A stretch of 5,102 nt of DNA, taken from Methanosarcina sp. (GTDB lineage: Archaea; Halobacteriota; Methanosarcinia; Methanosarcinales; Methanosarcinaceae). This document shows, in pieces, positions 1 through 4,766 of this stretch (positions within the stretch are counted from its first letter, which is position 1; each line of letters starts with the position of its first letter). The position numbers and the translations under genes are program-made. The notes under the pieces were generated by a model that searched no databases, had not been told where the DNA came from, and was given only the letters and a program-made list of their open reading frames with translations. The stretch covers positions 3,031 to 8,132 of the forward strand of contig DUGS01000144.1 in assembly GCA_013331265.1 (NCBI GenBank), given 5' to 3'.

Positions 1-110
1 AACCCGTGATTTTTGCAGCTTTATATGTGGCACTTTGCCTGGCTTCTTTAGATTAAATGATTCTTTTTTCCTCGAGGGGAATTTTCGATTCAAGCGACAT
101 TTTTCAGGTG
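1..110 (+). repeat. Dispersed intergenic repeat, right-half copy 1
   Basis: This stretch matches the right half of the repeats at 760-952 and 3481-3724. All share an AACCCGTG start, a TTTGCAG or TTTCAG block, a GCACTTTGC core, the GGCTTCTTTAGA block, and a T-rich end with ATTCAAG. It begins at base 1, so the left half probably lies outside the window. It runs in the same direction as every other copy here. No ORF of note lies in it. It probably sits behind a gene to the left, but that cannot be seen. Confidence 0.75.
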
Positions 111-208
111 AGTTATAAATAAGAAAAAATCTTCATGGTTTATAAAGAGGAATTTTCTTCATCGGTCAGCAGCAGAAACCAAAACATAATAGTCCGATCC
201 ACATAATC

Positions 209-215
209 TATATAA
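209..215 (+). promoter_or_regulatory. Probable TATA box of hicBA
   Basis: TATATAA lies about 50 bases before the hicB start codon, in an AT-rich stretch. An archaeal transcription start about 25 bases downstream would fall near 236-240 and leave a leader of about 25 bases that carries the GGTG site at 256-259. The call rests on position and sequence only. Confidence 0.45.
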
Positions 216-255
216 GATTTAAACAGCATAAAACTAGATATACCACATTCGGAAA

Positions 256-259
256 GGTG
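256..259 (+). promoter_or_regulatory. Ribosome binding site of hicB
   Basis: GGTG, within AAAGGTGTAATC, ends five bases before the ATG at 265. This is a good archaeal Shine-Dalgarno match and fixes the hicB start. Confidence 0.6.
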
Positions 260-264
260 TAATC

Positions 265-516
265 ATGCTTATCCAGTACATCCACGCAGCTCTTGAAAGG
301 GCACAATATGAAATAATCGATGACGAAGAACCCTATTATGGAGAAGTTCCCGAACTTGAGGGTGTATGGGCTACAGGCAAGACTCTTGAAGAGTGTCGAA
401 GAAACCTTGAAGAAGTTATTGACGAATGGATTGTCATCAGATTAAGAAACGGCCTGCCTCTGCCCCGGATCGGCGATCACATAATCAAAGAACCGGGAGA
501 TATTGCAGTTGTCTAA
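265..516 (+). CDS. hicB: HicB-family antitoxin
   Basis: The 83-residue product is a HicB-like antitoxin that should bind and block the RNase HicA encoded next to it. The signature is the HicB core of the partial RNase H-like fold: YYGEVPELEGVWATGKTLEE at residues 24-43, followed by an amphipathic helix (about 42-60) and a short tail rich in proline and isoleucine. The ATG at 265 has a GGTG site at good spacing. The protein is short: I see no C-terminal ribbon-helix-helix or helix-turn-helix domain, which longer HicB proteins use to repress their own operon, so autoregulation may be weak or need other factors. The gene ends with TAA inside the start of hicA, so translation of the pair is probably coupled. 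Family assignment is strong; activity is inferred. Confidence 0.9.
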   Translation: MLIQYIHAALERAQYEIIDDEEPYYGEVPELEGVWATGKTLEECRRNLEEVIDEWIVIRLRNGLPLPRIGDHIIKEPGDIAVV

Positions 517-736
517 ATTGGTTCCTGTCGATTGGCGAACCTTTGTTAAAAGGCTGCAAGAACTGGAATTTGAAGGGCCATATTCGGGCGGAAAGCACCC
601 TTTTATGAGAAAAGGAGATCTTGTTTTAACGATTCCAAATCCACATAAAGGTATAATTGGGGTTGACCTTCTGACCAGAGTTCTTAAACAAGCCCGGATT
701 TCAAGGGAAGAGTGGCTTGGAGAAGAAGATCCCTGA
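509..736 (+). CDS. hicA: HicA-family mRNA interferase toxin
   Basis: HicA toxins are small double-stranded RNA-binding-fold RNases that cleave mRNA and stop growth when free of HicB. This 75-residue protein shows the family plan: an MSKL start, a first helix (about 8-20), then GGKHPFMRKGDLVLTIPNPH at residues 27-46 with the catalytic-type His30, and a last helix that usually packs on HicB. There is no ATG. The candidate starts are TTG at 503 and TTG at 509. I prefer 509 because GGGAG at 495-499 lies nine bases before it, and because MSKL is the common family start. TTG at 503 would add two residues. The start overlaps the end of hicB, which ties synthesis of toxin to antitoxin. The stop is TGA. 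The family is secure; the exact start is less so. Confidence 0.88.
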   Translation: MSKLVPVDWRTFVKRLQELEFEGPYSGGKHPFMRKGDLVLTIPNPHKGIIGVDLLTRVLKQARISREEWLGEEDP

Positions 737-759
737 AAATTCGAGTTAGCAATATTAAC

Positions 760-952
760 TTCATTTTGAATATATTTTTCCTGCCGGCGGTCTACTTAAA
801 TCTCCCCCGCACACGTTTGTTAAGATAATGTAAAGAAAAGCAATATGAAAAACCCGTGTTTTTCAGATTTATAAGGGGCACTTTGCAGGGCTTCTTTAGA
901 TTAACCGATTCTTCTTCGTGGGGATTTTTCTGATTCAAGAGACATTTTTTTC
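760..952 (+). repeat. Dispersed intergenic repeat, full copy 2
   Basis: This element of about 190 bp starts about 24 bases after the hicA stop. Its left part (760-848) has AATATATTTTTCCTGCCGGC, CTTAAATCT and CGTTTGTTAAGATAA. Its right part (849-952) has AACCCGTG, the GCACTTTGC core, GGCTTCTTTAGA and ATTCAAGAGACATT. It aligns along its length with 3538-3724; bases 868-900 and 3648-3680 are identical over 33 bases. Its T-rich right end could help end the hicBA transcript. No transposase or clear terminal inverted repeats are visible. Confidence 0.85.
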
Positions 953-963
953 TCATTAAATAT

Positions 964-1019
964 AGTTGAAATATATTTTTCTTACCGGTGCCTGCTTAAA
1001 TCTCATCTGATTTTTTCAG
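964..1019 (+). repeat. Partial repeat copy 3, tandem to copy 2
   Basis: About a dozen bases after copy 2, the left-half sequence begins again (TTGAAATATATTTTTC, ACCGG, CTGCTTAAATCT). It then jumps at 1008-1019 to TGATTTTTTCAG, which is also found at 3635-3646 at the start of the right half. This looks like a copy with an internal deletion, and it makes a head-to-tail array with copy 2. Confidence 0.6.
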
Positions 1020-1023
1020 GTCT

Positions 1024-1057
1024 TGAGATCTCAGAAAATATTTAACTTCAGTTAAAT
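1024..1057. promoter_or_regulatory. Two adjacent palindromes upstream of the zinc-finger gene
   Basis: TGAGATCTCA at 1024-1033 is a perfect 10-base palindrome. Six bases later, ATTTAAC-TTCA-GTTAAAT (1040-1057) is a perfect inverted repeat with 7-base arms. They lie about 110-140 bases before the start at 1165, where operators often sit. No binding protein can be named, and AT-rich DNA gives such matches by chance. Confidence 0.3.
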
Positions 1058-1090
1058 TCTCTAAAATACATCGCTTTTGTTTACTTACAT

Positions 1091-1097
1091 ATTTATA
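1091..1097 (+). promoter_or_regulatory. Possible TATA box of the AN1/transglutaminase gene
   Basis: ATTTATA lies in an AT-rich stretch 68 bases before the start codon. It would place transcription initiation near 1120 and give a leader of about 40 bases. That leader would contain the palindrome at 1133-1148. Other AT-rich candidates exist nearby. Confidence 0.3.
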
Positions 1098-1132
1098 GTA
1101 GTTTTTTGCAGAACAGGCTAAGAAAAATTGAT

Positions 1133-1148
1133 ATGTATTGCGATACAT
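1133..1148. promoter_or_regulatory. Perfect inverted repeat ATGTAT-TGCG-ATACAT
   Basis: Six-base arms around TGCG end 16 bases before the start codon at 1165. In DNA it could be an operator; in the transcript it could be a small hairpin close to the start. Its arms are not the TATCGG sites found around fic. Confidence 0.35.
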
Positions 1149-1164
1149 TATTTATTGATGCTAG

Positions 1165-2226
1165 ATGGTTAACTGTGATTTTTGTGGCAAGAAAATAAAT
1201 TCTCTCCCATTTAAATGCAAGTTTTGTGGGGCTTATTATTGTGAGGATTGCAGATTACCAGAAGCGCATAATTGTTTTGGCTTGAAAATCTATAATATTG
1301 AACGGGAGAGAAAGTTTCAGGAAAAAGTTTTGTTTGTTGCAAAAAACTATGGAAAAACAGATGACAGAGGATATGAGGTTATAGTTGAAAATCCCAACTC
1401 AGAAAATTATAACGAGAAATTCGTTTCTTCAAACACTAAATATAACGAGCAGAAGAATCCTATTTTTCCTTATATCGACGAAAGCAAATCTAAGAATAAT
1501 AAATCCGAAAAAACAAAAGGCACTACCAGAAAAAAGAAAATCGCAAAAAACATTTCAAGAAACAAAACTAAAGTAAGAAGCTCAAAAAACAAAATCATAT
1601 ACTTAAGTTTGTTGTGTATTGGGGTTCTGGCCACTTTTTTCTTTACGAATAACTATGAACTAAATGATACAGTTTCGGTGAAACAAGATCTGGATAATTA
1701 TCTGGATAATGGGATTAGCAAAAAAGAACTTCCTATAGCTAAAGCTTCTGGAGAAGCTGTCCAGCTGGTTAACTACAAAAATTCTACTGATCCCACATGG
1801 GATGAGTTAATTTCTTTCCTGCGTAGTGATCCAACAGACGGATTTACCTATAATGACAGTTTTGTTTGTGCCGACTTTGCCGAAATGCTTCATAACAACG
1901 CTGAAAAAGCAGGGATTCAGGCAGGATATGTCTGTGTAGATTTTCTGGATATGGAATCTCATGCTCTCAATATTTTTAACACTACGGATAAAGGCATTGT
2001 CTTTGTGGACTGCACAGGCGATACTGAACAATTAAGAGTTTTAGATAGTAAAGATAAAATTGCTTATGTACAAATAGGTAAAGAGTGTGGTCTTGTATCA
2101 GCCTATAAAACGAACTCTCCGGATTACGAATTTTATGAGATTCACAAAAGAAAAAGATATCAGGGAGTGCCGGGTGTCTACTTTGAGCCTCTAGGCACCG
2201 TGAAAGATATTGAAATCTATTGGTAA
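1165..2226 (+). CDS. AN1-type zinc finger, one membrane helix, transglutaminase-like domain
   Basis: The 353-residue protein has three parts. Residues 1-40 form an AN1-like zinc finger with ligands C4, C7, C18, C21, C26, C29, H35 and C37, including the typical LPEAHNC end; position 29 is Cys where AN1 fingers usually have His. A Lys/Asn/Ser-rich basic linker (about 105-143) leads to one membrane helix (about 144-161). Positive charge on the N-terminal side predicts finger inside, C-terminus outside. Residues about 195-345 resemble a transglutaminase-like fold, with C235 in VCADFAEML, H266 in SHALNIF and D282 in FVDCTGD as a likely catalytic triad. Such domains can be peptidases or acyl transferases; the substrate is unknown. 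The start is the first ATG, since TAG and TGA codons precede it in frame. There is no clear Shine-Dalgarno site. A four-codon ORF (1158-1172) overlaps the start. The gene converges on fic. Confidence 0.8.
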   Translation: MVNCDFCGKKINSLPFKCKFCGAYYCEDCRLPEAHNCFGLKIYNIERERKFQEKVLFVAKNYGKTDDRGYEVIVENPNSENYNEKFVSSNTKYNEQKNPIFPYIDESKSKNNKSEKTKGTTRKKKIAKNISRNKTKVRSSKNKIIYLSLLCIGVLATFFFTNNYELNDTVSVKQDLDNYLDNGISKKELPIAKASGEAVQLVNYKNSTDPTWDELISFLRSDPTDGFTYNDSFVCADFAEMLHNNAEKAGIQAGYVCVDFLDMESHALNIFNTTDKGIVFVDCTGDTEQLRVLDSKDKIAYVQIGKECGLVSAYKTNSPDYEFYEIHKRKRYQGVPGVYFEPLGTVKDIEIYW

Positions 2227-2249
2227 TATTTCGAGAATAATGAGAAATA

Positions 2250-2283
2250 TATCGGTATCTGCAATATTTTGAGTGATCCGATA
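2250..2283. promoter_or_regulatory. 34-bp TATCGG-N22-CCGATA site, copy D
   Basis: TATCGG (2250-2255) is followed by TATCTG, then by CCGATA (2278-2283), with exactly 22 bases between the outer arms. The site is 24 bases after the zinc-finger gene and about 100 bases beyond the fic stop. The same layout occurs at 3298, 3347 and 3481. Its position here is not that of a promoter, so it may be structural or may be carried by the repeat. Confidence 0.6.
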
Positions 2284-2371
2284 TTATCTTTTTCCAGTAC
2301 TTCAATTCATTATAAATATATTTTTCCTGACGGCGGTCTGCTTAAATCTACCCCGAACACGTTTGTTAAGA
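2250..2371 (+). repeat. Dispersed repeat copy 4: 34-bp site plus left half
   Basis: This copy lies between the convergent ends of the zinc-finger gene and fic. It aligns without gaps with 3481-3602: I count about 102 of 120 bases identical. It begins with the TATCGG/CCGATA site (2250-2283), passes through a less conserved 30-base stretch, and then holds the AATATATTTTTCCTG, GTCTGCTTAAATCTACCCCG and CGTTTGTTAAG blocks. The right half is absent. With the copy at 3481 it forms direct repeats about 1.23 kb apart that bracket fic. Confidence 0.8.
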
Positions 2372-2380
2372 ACACAGAAA

Positions 2381-3313
2381 TCAAACATCCTTTTTCCCAT
2401 ACTCGGATAGATACTGTTCAACCGCACGTTTTGAACTATGCCATGTTTTTCCTATTTTTACGGCATCAAGGAGCCCCTGTCTTGCTCGCAGACTGAGATA
2501 TTCCTGAGAATAAGGCGTTTCCGAAGAGAGTTCTTTAAGGGGGAGCAGTTCATCGGCTCCACCTGAGATCGAGAGATACAGGGTCAGGTTTTCATCCACT
2601 GCTTTTGCAATGAAATTGGCAAACGGGCCGAGATTTCCTGCATCTGCGGCTCTAAGGGATTTGTAGTATTTTCCCCTGTCTTCTTTTTTGAGCACTACAG
2701 GAGGATAATCCTTTGAGATCAAATACAGGTTTGTAAGAAGCCGGGCTACCCGGCCGTTTCCATCGCTGAATGGATGAATTTCAACAAACCTGTGATGCAG
2801 GAAGGAAGCTGTTTCAATGGGATGTGCTTTACTTTCAGCTATCTTTTCGATAAGTTCATCCATCAGTTTCACTATCTTCGACCAATCAGGAGGAGCCTTT
2901 ACTGCACCTGTTATTCTTACATTTCTGGTACGGTATCTGCCTGCATCCTCGAGTATGCCTCTGGTTACAATATCATGGATTTCCTGAATTGTAATATGGT
3001 TTATTTCACATTTTTTCTTTGCCAGCTCTTCCATCCGGTCAAAAGCTTTTGCGTTGTTACTCGCCTCAAGATGTTCTCTGAGAGATTTTCCTCCAATAGT
3101 CAGCCCTTCCTCCAGAACAAGTTTCGTTTCCTGCAGTGTTAGTGTATTCCCTTCTATCGCATTAGAGTGGTATGTATGCACTAACCTCATCTCTTCGTGC
3201 AGCCTGCCTAAAGCATCTGCCGGAATAGGCCTCACGGAGTTTAGCTGCTTCATTTTTTCATTTATTCGTGCAAGAAGTTTTTCTTGAATCAGGGGAGTAT
3301 CGGTATCTGTCAT
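2381..3313 (-). CDS. fic: Fic family protein (protein AMP-transferase) with C-terminal DNA-binding-like region
   Basis: Fic proteins move AMP (sometimes other phosphate groups) from a nucleotide to a target protein hydroxyl. Numbering from the ATG at 3313 gives 310 residues. Residues 50-55 (SNAIEG) match the inhibitory motif (S/T)xxxE(G/N), placed before the Fic core, so self-inhibition by Glu54 is expected (class II layout). The catalytic loop is HPFSDGNGR at 180-188, with His180 the base, Asp184 binding metal and Arg188 binding phosphate. Residues about 267-305 look like a small winged-helix or excisionase-like DNA-binding region (SLRARQGLLDAVKIGKTWHS), a common Fic architecture. An ATG at 3361 would add 16 residues (MPIPIYIRGTYRICRI), but these are translated from the TATCGG sites, so I reject it. 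No Shine-Dalgarno site precedes 3313; the TATA-like box at 3341-3348 suggests a leaderless message. The target is unknown. Confidence 0.93.
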   Translation of the reverse strand: MTDTDTPLIQEKLLARINEKMKQLNSVRPIPADALGRLHEEMRLVHTYHSNAIEGNTLTLQETKLVLEEGLTIGGKSLREHLEASNNAKAFDRMEELAKKKCEINHITIQEIHDIVTRGILEDAGRYRTRNVRITGAVKAPPDWSKIVKLMDELIEKIAESKAHPIETASFLHHRFVEIHPFSDGNGRVARLLTNLYLISKDYPPVVLKKEDRGKYYKSLRAADAGNLGPFANFIAKAVDENLTLYLSISGGADELLPLKELSSETPYSQEYLSLRARQGLLDAVKIGKTWHSSKRAVEQYLSEYGKKDV

Positions 3314-3331
3314 AATTCTACATATCCGATA
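3298..3331. promoter_or_regulatory. 34-bp site, copy A, over the fic start codon
   Basis: TATCGG (3298-3303) and TATCTG are followed by CCGATA (3326-3331), again 22 bases between the outer arms. The site covers the fic ATG (3311-3313) and the predicted transcription start. Its right arm lies inside a longer perfect palindrome, TACATAT-CCG-ATATGTA (3319-3335). A protein bound here would block transcription or translation of fic. Confidence 0.65.
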
Positions 3332-3340
3332 TGTACCCCT

Positions 3341-3348
3341 GATATATA
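3341..3348 (-). promoter_or_regulatory. Probable TATA box of fic
   Basis: On the - strand this reads ATATATAT followed by C. A start about 25 bases downstream would fall near 3316-3320, only a few bases before the ATG at 3313, which fits the lack of a Shine-Dalgarno site. The box touches the left arm of site B. Confidence 0.4.
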
Positions 3349-3380
3349 TCGGTATCGGCAAATTTTTGAGCTATCCGATA
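3347..3380. promoter_or_regulatory. 34-bp site, copy B, at the fic TATA box
   Basis: TATCGGTATCGG at 3347-3358 and CCGATA at 3375-3380 keep the exact 22-base gap between outer arms. The site starts 49 bases from copy A and overlaps the TATA-like box of fic on the opposite strand. A and B together have the layout of a repressor-controlled archaeal promoter. Confidence 0.65.
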
Positions 3381-3480
3381 TTCCGGGTGTTTATATTCTT
3401 TGTAGAACAGGTTAAATTTAGAAGAAGCATACTTCAGGCAATTAGCCGTAAATGCATGAAATTAGTATGAGTCAGAAAAG

Positions 3481-3514
3481 TATCGGTATCGGCAGTATTT
3501 TAAATAATCCGATA
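3481..3514. promoter_or_regulatory. 34-bp site, copy C, left end of a full repeat
   Basis: TATCGGTATCGG at 3481-3492 and CCGATA at 3509-3514 have the same 22-base gap. The site lies 168 bases upstream of the fic ATG. It is exactly 65 bases before the AATATA of the repeat that follows, the same distance as in copy D, so the site is part of a larger repeated unit. Confidence 0.65.
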
Positions 3515-3724
3515 TCATGTTTTTCATATACTCCACCTCATTTTGAATATATTTTTCCTGCCGGCAGTCTGCTTAAATCTACCCCGAATACGTTTGTTAA
3601 GATAAAGTTAAGAAAAACGAAATTGAAAAACCCGTGATTTTTTCAGCTTTATAAGGGGCACTTTGCAGGGCTTCTTTAGAGTAATCGATTCTTTTCCTCT
3701 GAGAGAGTTATTCCGGATTCAAGC
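3481..3724 (+). repeat. Dispersed repeat copy 5, longest copy
   Basis: This copy has all three parts: the 34-bp site (3481-3514), the left half (3538-3627) and the right half (3628-3724). It matches copy 4 over its first 120 bases (about 85% by eye) and copy 2 over the last 190 or so. It ends around GGATTCAAG. Downstream, a second echo of the end sequence (TCAAGCGAATTCGATTTTCAGG, given here in parts: TCAAGCG at 3734 and TTTTCAGG at 3748) resembles the end of copy 1. Confidence 0.85.
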
Positions 3725-3846
3725 TAAAACCTGTCAAGCGAATTCGATTTTCAGGAATTATCAGAAAATAGGTAATTATCTCCTCTGCAAACCATACTTA
3801 GAAATTGTCTTCATCTGAGTGGTTGTGCCTATATTTTATAGATAGA

Positions 3847-3854
3847 TTTATATA
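3847..3854 (+). promoter_or_regulatory. TATA box of the small zinc protein gene
   Basis: TTTATATA is the best archaeal TATA match in the window. It predicts a transcription start near 3877-3882 and therefore a leader of about 120 bases before the ATG at 4001. Long leaders are usual in Methanosarcina. Confidence 0.55.
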
Positions 3855-3916
3855 TTTTAACTGCGATGAATGTGTGTTGATAAATAAAGAGACGTATAAT
3901 CATCTGTTATTGAAAA

Positions 3917-4004
3917 CCAATTTTTGTTTTTAATCAAAGAGCTCTATACAATCTTATTTTCAAACAATTAACAAACAACTAAAACAAAGGTGAAACAAAA
4001 ATGG
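3917..4004 (+). promoter_or_regulatory. Leader with a segment complementary to the start site
   Basis: Bases 3917-3929 (CCAATTTTTGTTT) are complementary to 3993-4004 (AAACAAAAATGG) except for one bulged A. The second segment contains the start codon and borders the GGTGA site at 3989-3993. Pairing would hide the start codon. The helix is mostly A-U with a 63-base loop, so it would be weak and sensitive to temperature. This is a prediction only. Confidence 0.25.
3989..3993 (+). promoter_or_regulatory. Ribosome binding site of the small zinc protein
   Basis: GGTGA ends seven bases before the ATG at 4001, a strong archaeal Shine-Dalgarno match that fixes the start and suggests efficient translation. 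Confidence 0.75.
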
Positions 4005-4189
4005 CTTTTAATGACAGAAACTTCAGAGGAAATTCTAATTTCGGCGCTCCCAGAGAAATGCACAAGACAAAATGTTCTGATTGTGGTGTTGAAACCGAAG
4101 TGCCTTTCAAACCTGACCCAGAAAGACCGGTTTACTGCAGAGAGTGTCTTCCTAACCACAGAACGCCCAGAGAAAACCGCAGATACTAA
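4001..4189 (+). CDS. Small CxxC-x17-CxxC zinc-ribbon protein
   Basis: The 62-residue protein has two Cys pairs, C25/C28 (CSDC) and C46/C49 (CREC), with 17 residues between pairs. This is the CxxC-x17-CxxC pattern known from Methanosarcina and expected to bind one zinc ion. The N-terminal 20 residues are rich in Asn, Arg, Phe and Gly (NDRNFRGNSNFG), and the C-terminus is basic (HRTPRENRRY). That combination suggests contact with nucleic acid, but no function is established and I do not assign one. The gene stands alone, with its own TATA box, long leader, strong GGTGA site and terminator, and looks well expressed. The stop is TAA. Confidence 0.88.
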   Translation: MAFNDRNFRGNSNFGAPREMHKTKCSDCGVETEVPFKPDPERPVYCRECLPNHRTPRENRRY

Positions 4190-4261
4190 GCCCGAATTTC
4201 GTTTCGAGATCACAGGAAATCGGAGATTTTCTGGGAGTTGCAATGTAATCGCAACAGCACG

Positions 4262-4302
4262 AGGTCCGTTTCGCTCAAGCGGACTTACACTTTTACTTTT
4301 TT
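4262..4302 (+). terminator. Hairpin and T-run terminator after the zinc-ribbon gene
   Basis: AGGTCCGTTT (4262-4271) pairs with AAGCGGACTT (4277-4286), giving a ten-pair stem with two G-U pairs and a five-base loop. It is followed by TTTTACTTTTTT (4291-4302). A second small hairpin, GTTGC with GCAAC (4237-4241 and 4251-4255), precedes it. Archaeal termination depends mainly on the T-run, which is clear here. Confidence 0.65.
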
Positions 4303-4340
4303 AAATATCTTATTGTTAGAATCTGCTTTCTTAATCCAGA

Positions 4341-4425
4341 GTTTTTGCAGCTTTAAAACGAGCCCTTTGCAGGACCTTTTTTGATCGAAGCGATCTTTTC
4401 CCTTTGGGGAGATTTTTCTGACTCA
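4341..4425 (+). repeat. Dispersed repeat, right-half copy 6
   Basis: GTTTTTGCAGCTTTA, CCCTTTGCAGGAC, the following T-rich stretch and GATTTTTCTGACTCA match the right half of copies 1, 2 and 5 with more divergence. It includes a local inverted repeat GATCG-AAG-CGATC. It begins after the terminator of the zinc-ribbon gene and ends at the ancestral stop of hepT (4423-4425), which faces it. Its direction is the same as in the other five copies. Confidence 0.65.
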
Positions 4426-4724
4426 CATTTCATCCAGTATACGTTTGATGGTTTTGCTTCTGAAATACCTTCTTTAACAGATAACCAGACTACCTTCAGA
4501 TTTACTCCAAAATAAGCGTGGATCAATTTATCCCGTATGCCTGCAAGATCTTTCCAGGGTACGGAGGGGTATTTTTCACGTGCTTCATAGGGAATATTCT
4601 TTGTTGCTTCCCCAATAATTTCCAGAGCCCTTATTACTGCAAACTGAGTTTTACGGTCGGCAGCAAAATCTTCGAATGTCCAGCCGCTAACAAATTCTTC
4701 TGCTGCTTCTATTGCATCATACAT
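4353..4724 (-). CDS. hepT: HepT-like HEPN RNase toxin, probably damaged at both ends
   Basis: HepT proteins are all-helical HEPN RNases, held inactive by AMP added by the partner nucleotidyltransferase. The core is clear: TQFAVIRALEIIGEATKNIP (26-45), then RDKLIHAY at residues 64-71, the RX4HXY motif with Arg64, His69 and the modifiable Tyr71. Both ends look wrong. Before the ATG at 4724 the frame reads IKIREAKDYVKD with no usual start codon, only ATT at 4760-4758, although family members normally have this first helix. After Pro92 (codon 4451-4449) the frame leaves the family pattern, while the shifted frame gives IKRILDEM and a TGA at 4425-4423, a normal HepT ending. The present tail of about 31 residues reads into a repeat and ends at 4353. 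A deletion of one or four bases near 4449 explains this. It may be a pseudogene; an assembly error is possible. Confidence 0.75.
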   Translation of the reverse strand: MYDAIEAAEEFVSGWTFEDFAADRKTQFAVIRALEIIGEATKNIPYEAREKYPSVPWKDLAGIRDKLIHAYFGVNLKVVWLSVKEGISEAKPSNVYWMKCESEKSPQREKIASIKKGPAKGSF

Positions 4725-4766
4725 ATCCTTGACATAGTCTTTTGCTTCGCGGATCTTAATCCCTCT

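Noticed and set aside
744..760. Small inverted repeat AGTTA/TAACT just after hicA, as a terminator
   Set aside because: Five weak pairs with a seven-base loop and no directly following T-run. The T-rich end of the repeat at 925-952 is a better candidate.
2269..2496. Open frame on the + strand that overlaps the end of fic and the repeat at 2250-2371
   Set aside because: It runs through the repeat and then antisense to the Fic C-terminal coding region, and has no ribosome binding site. Only the repeat-encoded peptide is shared with other copies.
2774..3142. Long + strand frame opposite fic
   Set aside because: It is a shadow of the strongly supported Fic coding sequence and is Phe/Cys-rich, as expected for an antisense frame.
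1105..3420. Shared AGAACAGG(C/T)TAA at about 1110 and 3403
   Set aside because: Only about eleven bases match, and the flanks do not align, so it cannot be told from chance in AT-rich DNA.
2250..3514. The four TATCGG/CCGATA sites read as a CRISPR-like array
   Set aside because: The distances between sites are 1048, 49 and 134 bases, not regular, and no cas gene is present.
3452..3637. Open frame of 61 codons over the repeat at 3481-3724
   Set aside because: It translates the 34-bp site and the left half of the repeat, with no Shine-Dalgarno site and no family features. It is kept only as the peptide observation in the findings.
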